Origin: Fibrobacteria bacterium
GTDB lineage: Bacteria; Fibrobacterota; Fibrobacteria; UBA11236
Assembly (NCBI GenBank): GCA_025360005.1
Contig: JANYDA010000012.1
Span: forward strand, 1-41,439
Direction of reading: 5' to 3'
Length of the DNA: 41,439 bases
The stretch's first letter is position 1. The number at the start of each line of letters is the position of its first letter. The notes beneath the pieces are model-generated. The model saw nothing but the letters and a program-made list of their open reading frames with translations, was not told where the DNA came from and did not search any database. Shown in pieces: positions 34,864-41,439 of this stretch. The translations under genes and the position numbers were made by a program.

Positions 34864-35050
34864 GGTTTCCCTTCGGACATGGGTTGATTCCGCCCCGGAG
34901 CGCCGAAAACGGCCGCCGGAGAACGATTCCAATAATAGTATGTTTCCTCAGCCGCCCAGACGGTGACCCGGCTCACACAACCGGCCAAGTCCAGGTTATT
35001 TTCCCGATGCGCCGCTTAGGCATAACTCCGCTCGCCGAGGATGGATCCCT

Positions 35051-35614
35051 ATGCAGAAAGCCGAACGTCTCTCCACCGCTTGCGCCCGGGGGCATTCCGC
35101 AATGCCGCTTGCGCCGCTCCCGATTATAAGCGCCCTCGTTTGGGTTGTCCTTGCCCTGGCCGCGCTGACAGGCTGCCAATCCACCACGGCTGTCTTGGCC
35201 GGATCCCAGTTGGCCCTCGGCCACTATTATATCCAAAGCCAATCGGATGACGTTTACCATTACGATCAATACTTCGTGGCGCTGCCGGACAATCATTGGG
35301 AGTTCGTCGAATACGGGTACAAGATATCCGATCGCACCAGCGTATGCCAACTGGTCCGCAGGGCCGGAACCTATACGCTGGGGGATTCGACCATCACCTC
35401 CACCCTCACAGCCTCCGGGGATCCGCTGACGCAATGCGGGCTTACCAAGGCGCAATTCCAGGCCTATGCCATGACCAATGCCCCCGATCATCCCGTGGGC
35501 ATCACCGGCATCCGTAACATCACCGATACCGGGTTCGATGGCAAGGATATGTTCGTCGGCGTGACCGGTTGGAAGCATTACACCAAGGTGGCGGATCCTT
35601 TTGGCTTCTATTGA
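35051..35614 (+). CDS. Small putative lipoprotein of unknown function
   Basis: The 187 residues begin with a long N-terminal region whose hydrophobic core (LVWVVLALAALTGC) ends in a good lipobox, LTGC, at about Cys42. After lipidation a soluble domain of ~145 residues remains, rich in Tyr, Asp and Thr, with repeated aromatic pairs (YHYDQYFVALPDNHWEFVEYGY) and two further cysteines that may form a disulfide. I recognise no family. The start at 35051 has GAGGATGG about 10 bases upstream; an ATG at 35102 would shorten the n-region and is possible. It is divergent from vgrG, so it might be an immunity or accessory lipoprotein, but nothing in the sequence proves this. Confidence 0.65.
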   Translation: MQKAERLSTACARGHSAMPLAPLPIISALVWVVLALAALTGCQSTTAVLAGSQLALGHYYIQSQSDDVYHYDQYFVALPDNHWEFVEYGYKISDRTSVCQLVRRAGTYTLGDSTITSTLTASGDPLTQCGLTKAQFQAYAMTNAPDHPVGITGIRNITDTGFDGKDMFVGVTGWKHYTKVADPFGFY

Positions 35615-35660
35615 TGGCGAGGGGGGTAGGCAAGGCGCGGAGGATGCAAAGCGATGGTAT

Positions 35661-36404
35661 TTAACTCGGGTCTCCAGCCTTAGAATAACCCGCCAACTTC
35701 CCCGGCATCCATTCCCGCCAACCTTTGGGAACCCGCGACCAATCCATCGCTTCCAAACGTTTCCCCAAATCCGGAAGCCCCTCCGCATCCCAAGCCCCCA
35801 ATCCCGCCACGCGCTTTTCCCAGCGACGCCTTCCCCACCCCGTCACCAGGGATTCCGCCAGCGGCAACGCGCAAATGGGCGAAAGGCCCAGCAGCAGCCA
35901 GGGCCATCCCCCGCGCCACACGTACCATAGGCAAACGGGCAGGCAGGCCAGGATGAAGTTGAACGCCGCCGCCCGCAGAAAGCGCGTTTCCTGCAATAGG
36001 CTCCGCGTCCAGAATAGCCAGCGGTAAGTTTTGATCCGATCCATGGACGGAACCAGATAGTCCGTATTCTCCGGCAAAGGCGCCACCAGGCTTCGCAGGG
36101 ATTTATTCAAGGCATGGGGATGATTGGCCATGGTCTGCGCGAAGATGCCCATGCACAGATCCGAATCCCCCCACAACGCCAGCACCCGATCTTCCCAAGC
36201 GAAAAGGATTTTCTGTTCCCGATACATGAAAAGCGATCCCGACAGGATGAGCGCGGGCAATCCCGCCAACACCCACCAAGTTCGGAATACAATCGCGACA
36301 AGGATCATAATCAATATGGAAGTCAGGCTGAAGATGGCGCCCAGGCGGAGATTCTTCAAGCGGGCGGTCATGGTGGACCAGGTAAGGGCGATGGCTTCTT
36401 CCAC
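35661..36404 (-). CDS. Membrane protein of unknown function
   Basis: A 247-residue protein with two N-terminal transmembrane helices (IFSLTSILIMILVAIVF and WWVLAGLPALILSGSLF) and two more around residues 145-190 (FILACLPVCLWYVW, WPWLLLGLSPICALPL), separated by a ~75-residue cytoplasmic segment. The C-terminal tail is rich in Trp and basic residues. No family is recognised. It starts with GTG at 36404, 9 bases after the cysteine desulfurase stop, with GAGGG as ribosome site, so the two genes form an operon. A role linked to sulfur transfer is not supported by any motif. It is convergent with the small lipoprotein gene. Confidence 0.65.
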   Translation of the reverse strand: MEEAIALTWSTMTARLKNLRLGAIFSLTSILIMILVAIVFRTWWVLAGLPALILSGSLFMYREQKILFAWEDRVLALWGDSDLCMGIFAQTMANHPHALNKSLRSLVAPLPENTDYLVPSMDRIKTYRWLFWTRSLLQETRFLRAAAFNFILACLPVCLWYVWRGGWPWLLLGLSPICALPLAESLVTGWGRRRWEKRVAGLGAWDAEGLPDLGKRLEAMDWSRVPKGWREWMPGKLAGYSKAGDPS

Positions 36405-36413
36405 GGGTTGCCC

Positions 36414-37724
36414 TCAGGAACCCGTAAAGGATGACGAAGCATTCGCGCGCAGTTTCCGATACGATTCCGCCGCTATCTCCACCGTCCTGGCGACTTCCTC
36501 GGCGGTAGCGAAGCGTCCCAGGCTGAAGCGCACCGAGGCGAAGGCATGGTCATCGCTCAATCCCATGGCCTTCAATACGTGGCTCGCCTGCGAAGATCCG
36601 CTGCTGCACGCCGATCGGGTGGACGCGGCCACCTGATGCATGTCCCGGATCAAAGCGCGCGCATCGATACCGGGAAAGCAAAGGTTGGCCGTATTCGCCA
36701 AGCGATTGTCCCTGTCCCCGTTGACGCGGATTTCCGGGCAGCGGGCGATCAACGCCGCCTCCAAGCTATCCCGCAACCCCAGTAACCGGGATGTTTCCCC
36801 GGCTGGTCCCGCGCTTCCCGCGCCCTCCGCCCGCGCCAAGCGGCAGGCTTCGCCGAAACCCACGATGGCGGGGACATTGAGGGTACCGCCCCGCAGGCCG
36901 CCTTCCTGCCCGCCCCCGGAAACCAACGGCTGCAACGCGATTTCATCCCTGCCCCCGCGGACGAACAAAGCGCCGATGCCCTGGGGACCGTGCAGCTTGT
37001 GCGCGGAGAAGGCGGCCAGGTCGAAACCATCGGCGCGGGCATCCAGGGGAATCCTGCCCAAGGCCTGGGCCGCATCGGTCAGCAGGAGCGCGCCGTGGGC
37101 ATGGGCGATGGCAGCCGCGGCGCGGATGGGGAAAAGGGTGCCGGTCTCATTGTTGGCGGCCATCAGGCAAACCACGGCGTAAGGATGGGCGCGGAGGACG
37201 GCGTCGAGCCGGGCCAGGTCGATGTTGCCGGAGGAATCGACCGGTAGGATGGCGGTGGGAACGCTTTGCGCTTGCAAGCGGCGGTAGGGGGCCAACACGG
37301 CTTCATGTTCGACGGCGGAAAGGAGTAGGCCGGTGTTGTGAAAACGGCGCGATGAGGAGGCCGAAGGGGAGGGAGGGGAGGGAATGGCAGCGAAAAATGG
37401 GGCGGAGACGGAGGGTACAGGCGGGAAAAATCCGTGGAGAGCCAGGGCCAGGCTTTCCGTGGCGCCGCTGGTGAAGAAGATTTCCCGGGGGCCGGCGTGG
37501 ATGAGTTCCGCTACTTCCGCGCGGGCTTCCTCGACGGCGTCGCGGGCGTCCCAGCCGTAGGCGTGATCGCGGCTGGAGGCGTTGCCCCATTTGTCCGTGA
37601 GGAACGGAAGCATCTTGGCGAGCACGCGGGGGTCCAGGGGAGAGGTGGCATTGTGGTCGAGGTAGATCAAGGATTTGCCGCAGACTGGGAAGTGATTTTC
37701 ATAAGTCCATCGTCCGCATAGCAA
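36414..37724 (-). CDS. Cysteine desulfurase (NifS/IscS-like)
   Basis: A 436-residue pyridoxal-phosphate enzyme that takes sulfur from cysteine as a persulfide for Fe-S clusters, thionucleosides or cofactors. Key features are YLDHNATSPLDP near the start, TSGATES (85-91), the His of AVEHEAV (His140), the PLP-lysine in SAHKLHG (Lys243) and the persulfide cysteine in STRSACSSG (Cys373). Residues ~99-127 are a Pro/Ser/Ala-rich insertion with no counterpart in typical class I enzymes. The start is uncertain: TTG at 37724 has GAGAAG at a stretched distance, and a TTG at 37670 would fit the family better. It precedes the membrane-protein gene in an operon. No iscU or thiI gene is adjacent. It could supply sulfur for MoaD, among others. 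Confidence 0.88.
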   Translation of the reverse strand: MLCGRWTYENHFPVCGKSLIYLDHNATSPLDPRVLAKMLPFLTDKWGNASSRDHAYGWDARDAVEEARAEVAELIHAGPREIFFTSGATESLALALHGFFPPVPSVSAPFFAAIPSPPSPSASSSRRFHNTGLLLSAVEHEAVLAPYRRLQAQSVPTAILPVDSSGNIDLARLDAVLRAHPYAVVCLMAANNETGTLFPIRAAAAIAHAHGALLLTDAAQALGRIPLDARADGFDLAAFSAHKLHGPQGIGALFVRGGRDEIALQPLVSGGGQEGGLRGGTLNVPAIVGFGEACRLARAEGAGSAGPAGETSRLLGLRDSLEAALIARCPEIRVNGDRDNRLANTANLCFPGIDARALIRDMHQVAASTRSACSSGSSQASHVLKAMGLSDDHAFASVRFSLGRFATAEEVARTVEIAAESYRKLRANASSSFTGS

Positions 37725-37737
37725 GGTAATATCTTCT

Positions 37738-37798
37738 CAATGCGCGAATCGGGATCTGCGGCGGCGCCGGTGCCGCCGCCCACGCGATTCGCGCATTG
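37738..37798. repeat. 61-base two-tier hairpin (long inverted repeat)
   Basis: Outer arms CAATGCGCGAATC (37738-37750) and GATTCGCGCATTG (37786-37798) match perfectly over 13 bases. Inside, CGGCGGC (37759-37765) pairs with GCCGCCG (37772-37778) around a 6-base loop, leaving an internal loop of 8 and 7 bases. It lies 13 bases upstream of the cysteine desulfurase start and could be a leader RNA structure, a terminator for neither strand (no T-tract), or a REP-like element. Confidence 0.8.
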
Positions 37799-38167
37799 CT
37801 GGCGGATCAGGGAATACCGCACATGGGTTCCCGCCTCGAATCATGTTCGTTTCGCTTTCGGATTTTGGGCAAAGGATACGCGTGACAGGACGCATAAAAA
37901 CCCCTAAGGCCATTTGGAATAAACGCGGAATGATCACTTTTGCGGCTGCCCTGGCGAAGCTGGGAAGGTACGATAAGCGCGGAGGGATGGGAAAATCAGG
38001 TTCCATTTCAGCCACAGCGAGAAATGGAAAGCGGGAAGACCGGGGAGAGCCGATATTTGGAACGACTATCCTTGTCGCCTGGGTCGCTCTCCGAGATGGC
38101 AACCCGCCAGCATTTTTGCAAGGGTGGTATTCTTCTGTTCCGGTCGGCCGGGGTTAGGTTTTACCAA
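37799..38167. other. Intergenic region before the SUMF1-like gene
   Basis: This stretch of ~370 bases has no convincing coding sequence. Two open frames (37843-38157 on plus; the frame reaching 38102 on minus) lack recognisable sequence and a ribosome site. It should hold the promoter of the SUMF1-like gene and perhaps of the divergent desulfurase gene, but I could not place boxes. Confidence 0.4.
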
Positions 38168-39400
38168 ATGAAAACACATTCAAAAAAAATGCGTCTTTTA
38201 ATTGCACCCAGGGTGCTGGTCACTCTGGGCTTTTCGTTTGCATCCGTCTTTTCGCAGACCCAGGGATTATCCCGGATGAAGAATATCGCCATGAAGGGCA
38301 AAAGCTTTACCATGGGATTTCCGACTGGCGCAGATACATGGTCATGCGTCACCGGAGCGCATAAGGTTTCCTTCACCTATGATCTCCTTGTCGATTCAAC
38401 CAAAGTCACGCAAACCGATTTCAAAGCCATCATGGGTTTCGATCCGTCGAATAACACGAGCGGCGTGGCCGGACTTCCGGTGGACAAGGAAACTTTTTTT
38501 GATGCCGCGCTCTATTGCAATGCCAGGAGCAAACGGGACGGGCTGGACACCGTTTACACCTACACTTCGGTTCCAACGAAGGGCGCTCCAGTTACGAATT
38601 TGGCGGGGTTTACTTATGACATCCATAAAAACGGATACCGTATTCCTACCAATTCCGAGTATGAGTATTTATGGGGGGCCGGCACCACGGCGACCTATTT
38701 CTGGGGAGAAGACAAGACTGACGCAACCTTCACTCTCTATTCCTGGTACGGCAACGGCACCGGTTCCGCCACCGGCGGCAATTCCGGAGGCCATAGTCAT
38801 CCTGTGGCGTTGAAAAAGCCGAACCCCTTAGGCCTATACGATATCAGCGGCAATTTATTTGAATGGACCAGCGATTGGGACTCGCCTTATCCCACCACCG
38901 ATCAGATCGACCCGGTAGGTCCGGCCCTGGGCGTTTTGAATGCTTGCGGTAAAGGTTCAGCGGTGCAATCAAAAGTTTGCCGGGGGGGATCATGGTACTG
39001 CGATGCCAGTGGTCATCAGAGGATCCGGTATCATTATAAATGGCCGCCCTCAGCGTCACACCGGGAGATCGGTTTCCGCTGCGTGGCTACGGCTACCGGG
39101 TCTACCGTGCCCATCAAACAAAGCTCTTCATCCCGGGAATCCTCATGGGGCATGGACAGGGCTGTGCGGACGCCATCGGGCGCGGTTCATCTGTTTTTCC
39201 GGACCGCTTCCACGGCCCCCGTGCTAATCCATTGCTCCAATGCGCAGGGGACGATTGTCCGCCGCGCCTTGATTTCCCAACCGAAGGTTGGAGCCAATGA
39301 AATGGTCTTGGATGCCGATATAAAGGGAGTCTTCTTTGTAAGCCTGGAGCAAAGCGGAAAGGTAGCCAGGGGTTCCTTGGCGGTCCTGGGACAACCCTAA
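38168..39400 (+). CDS. Exported SUMF1/formylglycine-generating-enzyme-fold protein with C-terminal sorting-like domain
   Basis: The 410 residues start with a signal peptide (LVTLGFSFASVFSQ). The SUMF1 domain (PF03781; about 35-320) has VTQTDFKAIMGFDPS, NGYRIPTNSEYEYLWGAG, NPLGLYDISGNLFEWTSDW, a CRGGSWYC segment and GFRCV at its end. In genuine formylglycine-generating enzymes two active cysteines sit five residues apart; here the first is kept (SWYC) but the second position is His, so catalysis is doubtful and a binding or structural role is likelier. The last ~80 residues form a beta domain like the sorting domains at 14-16 kb. ATG 38168 gives the signal peptide; the frame extends upstream to 37940 without support. 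No partner sulfatase is present. Confidence 0.82.
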   Translation: MKTHSKKMRLLIAPRVLVTLGFSFASVFSQTQGLSRMKNIAMKGKSFTMGFPTGADTWSCVTGAHKVSFTYDLLVDSTKVTQTDFKAIMGFDPSNNTSGVAGLPVDKETFFDAALYCNARSKRDGLDTVYTYTSVPTKGAPVTNLAGFTYDIHKNGYRIPTNSEYEYLWGAGTTATYFWGEDKTDATFTLYSWYGNGTGSATGGNSGGHSHPVALKKPNPLGLYDISGNLFEWTSDWDSPYPTTDQIDPVGPALGVLNACGKGSAVQSKVCRGGSWYCDASGHQRIRYHYKWPPSASHREIGFRCVATATGSTVPIKQSSSSRESSWGMDRAVRTPSGAVHLFFRTASTAPVLIHCSNAQGTIVRRALISQPKVGANEMVLDADIKGVFFVSLEQSGKVARGSLAVLGQP

Positions 39401-39523
39401 GCTTTTCCAGTAAGGATCGGCTTCCGCCGGGGGTGTGTCGCATCCGACAACCCGGGAAACCGGCTCGGTGAGGCGAAGCCCCTTTTCCAGCCTCCAAAAG
39501 CCGCAAAATGAAAAATCCGGGGC

Positions 39524-39553
39524 TTGACGCGTAAGTGATTACTTACCTATTAT
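39524..39553 (+). promoter_or_regulatory. Sigma-70-type promoter of the ArsR operon
   Basis: TTGACG (39524-39529) and TATTAT (39548-39553) are separated by 18 bases, both 5-of-6 matches to consensus. The start point expected 6-8 bases after the -10 box coincides with the GTG start codon at 39560. Confidence 0.75.
39531..39546. promoter_or_regulatory. Probable ArsR operator GTAAGT-N4-ACTTAC
   Basis: A perfect 6-base inverted repeat with a 4-base centre fills the promoter spacer, the usual position for repression by a dimeric ArsR-family protein. The gene for such a protein begins 14 bases downstream. Confidence 0.65.
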
Positions 39554-39559
39554 TTCCCC

Positions 39560-39892
39560 GTGAAATTCGCAGTCGAGCATGAACCCGAGGTTTTCAACGC
39601 CATCAGCTGTCCCGCCAGGCGCCGGATCCTGGATCTTTTAGTCGAAGGGGACCAACCCGTCAAGCAAATTGCCGGGCACTTTGAAATGAGCCGGCCGGCC
39701 ATTTCCCAGCATCTACGCATCCTGCTTAGCGCCGGCTTGGTGTCCGAACAGCGCCAGGGACGAGAGCATCATTATCGCCTTGTCCCAGAGCGGCTCGCCC
39801 CGGTACGAAATTGGATTGCCCACTACGAGCGGTTCTGGGACGACAACTTCAAACGGCTGCAAACCCATCTCGCGAAAAGGAGCCATAGATGA
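39560..39892 (+). CDS. ArsR-family transcriptional repressor
   Basis: A 110-residue winged-helix protein. The recognition region runs through SCPARRRILDLLVEGDQPVKQIAGHFEMSR (about 15-45), then PAISQHLRILLSAGLVSEQRQGREHHYRL. It lacks the ELCVC metal-binding motif of metal-sensing ArsR proteins and belongs to the group found with SRPBCC and DoxX genes. The start is GTG at 39560, with no ribosome site and nearly no leader, because the predicted transcript begins at about the same base. An inverted repeat in the promoter is its likely operator. Its stop overlaps the next gene by ATGA. The inducing signal is unknown. Confidence 0.93.
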   Translation: MKFAVEHEPEVFNAISCPARRRILDLLVEGDQPVKQIAGHFEMSRPAISQHLRILLSAGLVSEQRQGREHHYRLVPERLAPVRNWIAHYERFWDDNFKRLQTHLAKRSHR

Positions 39893-40302
39893 AAAAAAGC
39901 ATTAAGAGAGAACTTATGGTTCCGCAATCCCGCGACGAGGTGTGGCGGGCGCTGACGGACCGCGCCGCCCTGGCCGAATGGATGTTCCCGAATGATTTCG
40001 AAACGCGCGTCGGCCATCGCTTTACCTTCCAGGTACCGCCTAATCCGCAGGCGAAGTTTGATGGCCTTGTTGTTCACTGCGAAATACTTAAATGTGTTCC
40101 ACCCAAGGAACTCTCTTTCTCGTGGATCGCAGGGGAGATCGATACCCGGGTTGACTATCGTCTCGAAGACACCGGTAGCGGCACCAGGATTTTCTTCGAG
40201 CAATCCGGCTTTGATCACGAACACGCTTACCAGGGAGCCGGCTATGGTTGGACTCTCATGCACGGTAAATTGACCGCTCTTCTTTCACGGGTTTCCGCAT
40301 GA
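39889..40302 (+). CDS. SRPBCC (AHSA1-type START) domain protein
   Basis: This 137-residue protein begins IKRELMVPQSRDEVWRALTDRAALAEWMFPNDFE, the standard opening of AHSA1-like SRPBCC proteins (about residues 4-35). It continues through the strand-turn PPKELSFSW to the terminal helix GWTLMHGKLTALLSRV. Such proteins bind hydrophobic ligands or help Hsp90-like proteins; the exact role in ArsR operons is unknown. It overlaps the arsR stop by four bases (ATGA) and in turn overlaps the DoxX-like gene by four, so all three are translated in a chain. The composition is AT-richer than the left part of the window. Confidence 0.9.
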   Translation: MKKSIKRELMVPQSRDEVWRALTDRAALAEWMFPNDFETRVGHRFTFQVPPNPQAKFDGLVVHCEILKCVPPKELSFSWIAGEIDTRVDYRLEDTGSGTRIFFEQSGFDHEHAYQGAGYGWTLMHGKLTALLSRVSA

Positions 40303-40703
40303 GAAAGGCGGATAAAATCATCTATTGGATTTCCACTCTCTGGCTTGCATTGGGAATGGCATCAACCGGAGCGGTACAGTTATTCAGAGTGAAATCGGAA
40401 GGCGCCGTGTCGCCGCCAGGGGTATATGGGATTGTGCATTTGGGCTATCCCATCTATTTTTTGACCATACTGGGCGTATGGAAAATGTTGGGAGTAGTAG
40501 CCGTGCTTATTCCCAAATTCCCTTTACTGAAGGAATGGGCTTATGCCGGCTTTTTCTTTACCATGTCGGGGGCAATATTTTCACATATCGCATCGGGTGA
40601 TGCCATGAAGGAAGATTTCCCAGCGCTGCTCCTGTTGGTCCTGACCTTGGTATCGTGGTATTTCAGACCCGCGGACAGAAAAACCATTTCGGGGAACCCA
40701 TAA
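40299..40703 (+). CDS. DoxX-like membrane protein
   Basis: A 134-residue protein with four transmembrane helices: IIYWISTLWLALGMASTG (about 8-25), a second around LGYPIYFLTILGVWKMLGVVA, a third around WAYAGFFFTMSGAIFSHI and a fourth LLLLVLTLVSWYF. The order and the short segment PKFPLLKEWAYAG are typical of DoxX-like proteins encoded with ArsR and SRPBCC genes. Its start overlaps the SRPBCC stop (ATGA). Its function is unknown; relatives are linked with quinone- or thiol-based redox balance, but no redox residue is visible here. Confidence 0.88.
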   Translation: MRKADKIIYWISTLWLALGMASTGAVQLFRVKSEGAVSPPGVYGIVHLGYPIYFLTILGVWKMLGVVAVLIPKFPLLKEWAYAGFFFTMSGAIFSHIASGDAMKEDFPALLLLVLTLVSWYFRPADRKTISGNP

Positions 40704-41291
40704 ATGACTAAAACGAATCCCAAGGCGGATTTTTATTTCAGTAAATCCGAAAAGTGGCAAAAGGAATTGAAAAAGCTGAGGACGATCGTTCTAGGCTGTG
40801 GACTGACCGAAGAATTGAAGTGGGGTTGTCCGAGCTATACGCTCCGGAAAAGCAACGTCGTTTTAATCCATGAATTCAAAGGATACTGCGCGCTTTTGTT
40901 TTTCAAGGGCGCATTGCTGAAGGATGGCAAAGGTATTCTAATCCAACAAACGAAGAATGTGCAGGCGGCCCGCCAGATTCGGTTCACCCATGTCCGGGAA
41001 ATAGCCGGGATGGAAACCATCTTGAAAGCTTATATCCATGAAGCCATTGAAGTGGAAAAAGCCGGATTGAAAGTGGAATTAAAAAAGACCGCCGAATTTC
41101 CAATGCCAGAAGAATTCCGAACCAAGCTGGATGAGAACCCTGCCTTGAACAGGGCTTTTCATGCCTTGACGCCGGGACGGCAAAGGGCATACCTGCTTTA
41201 TTTTTCCGCAGCCAAGCAATCCAAAACCCGCGAGTCGAGGATTGAAAAATACATGGATCTAATTCTCGATGGAATGGGATTAAATGATTAG
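40704..41291 (+). CDS. YdeI/DUF1801-like protein (OmdA-associated family)
   Basis: The 195 residues contain a DUF1801 domain (about 15-120) starting WQKELKKLRTIVLGCGLTEELKWGCPSYTLRKSNVVLIHEFKGYCALLFFKGALL, followed by a C-terminal helical part with the YdeI-type motif ALTPGRQRAYLLYFSAAKQSKTRESRIEKYM (its region ~150-185). Proteins of this kind are often called YdeI and have been linked to iron or to peptide stress, without a defined reaction. It begins immediately after the DoxX stop (TAA then ATG), so it is the fourth gene of the ArsR operon. The codon composition is AT-rich relative to the window, consistent with transfer of this operon. Confidence 0.85.
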   Translation: MTKTNPKADFYFSKSEKWQKELKKLRTIVLGCGLTEELKWGCPSYTLRKSNVVLIHEFKGYCALLFFKGALLKDGKGILIQQTKNVQAARQIRFTHVREIAGMETILKAYIHEAIEVEKAGLKVELKKTAEFPMPEEFRTKLDENPALNRAFHALTPGRQRAYLLYFSAAKQSKTRESRIEKYMDLILDGMGLND

Positions 41292-41357
41292 CCACATGGG
41301 CTCCTCGTCCACCTTGCCGGTCTTTTTGAACTCGATATCGCGGGTGGAGATCTTGAT
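41280..41357 (-). pseudogene. Possible remnant of the 3' end of a minus-strand gene
   Basis: On the minus strand, 25 codons before a TAA (41280-41282) read as protein-like sequence, IKISTRDIEFKKTGKVDEEP followed by MWLII. The frame is cut upstream by a TAG at 41358-41360. Up to the window edge another minus-strand frame is open. This could be a decayed gene end, a frameshift, or chance. I do not recognise the family, and the part that would decide lies outside the window. Confidence 0.25.
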
Positions 41358-41439
41358 CTACGTAGTATGAAAATTTGATCCCGGCGATACGAACAACGCG
41401 CGGTTTGAAAGGTGGGCTCGCTTGGGTTACGTTCAAGTT

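Noticed and set aside
40984-41436. A 150-codon minus-strand frame at the right end
   Set aside because: Most of it is antisense to the YdeI-like gene, which is clearly coding; only the short segment discussed as a remnant is worth noting.

Overview
This window looks like a compact, GC-rich chromosomal segment from a Gram-negative bacterium, most likely a member of the Fibrobacterota or a close relative. I infer this from a TIGR02147-type regulator (a family expanded in Fibrobacter), a translationally coupled DUF2341/LamG-like lipoprotein, very large secreted proteins with chitobiase-type C-terminal folds and C-terminal sorting-like domains, futalosine-route menaquinone synthesis and a type VI secretion (T6SS) VgrG/DUF2169 pair. 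The phylum is an inference; no rRNA gene is present. I recognised no tRNA, rRNA, CRISPR array, insertion sequence or prophage. Several genes start with TTG or GTG, and many junctions are 4-base overlaps.

Layout. (1) 1-8.4 kb, plus strand: the end of a polyprenyl synthase gene (ispA-like), dxs, a SpoU RNA methyltransferase with a long disordered head, a rhomboid protease, a CoA-binding protein, an unknown membrane protein, two M48 metalloprotease paralogues separated by a HAD phosphatase, and a START-like protein. (2) 8.4-13.1 kb, minus strand: a TIGR02147 regulator behind a perfect palindrome, a coupled surface lipoprotein, moaD, moaE and mqnC. Two opposed arrays of 7-bp repeats lie between moaE and mqnC. 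(3) 13.4-21 kb, plus strand: three large exported proteins (DUF1080, a sugar-dehydrogenase-like beta-propeller, and a 1443-residue multidomain protein), closed by two hairpins. (4) 21-25.5 kb: a fused alpha-beta 2-oxoacid dehydrogenase E1, a small XRE regulator with a clear promoter/operator, an outer-membrane barrel and a convergent DUF3592 protein.

(5) 25.7-34.9 kb is the most interesting part. A divergent class A penicillin-binding protein is coupled to a protein with a TPR-like core and a C-terminal membrane anchor. Next is a protein joining a cytoplasmic FHA (phosphothreonine-reading) domain through one membrane helix to a periplasmic lytic transglycosylase. Facing it is a DUF2169-VgrG T6SS operon. 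Cell-wall synthesis, cell-wall cutting, phospho-signal reading and T6SS spike genes therefore sit side by side, which suggests a dedicated wall-remodelling module for T6SS assembly. This is a hypothesis.

(6) 35-41.4 kb: a small lipoprotein, a membrane protein and a cysteine desulfurase on the minus strand preceded by a 61-base two-tier hairpin; then an exported SUMF1-fold protein; then an ArsR-START-DoxX-YdeI operon whose promoter contains an operator and whose transcript is probably leaderless. This right-hand part is visibly more AT-rich than the rest and may have been acquired.
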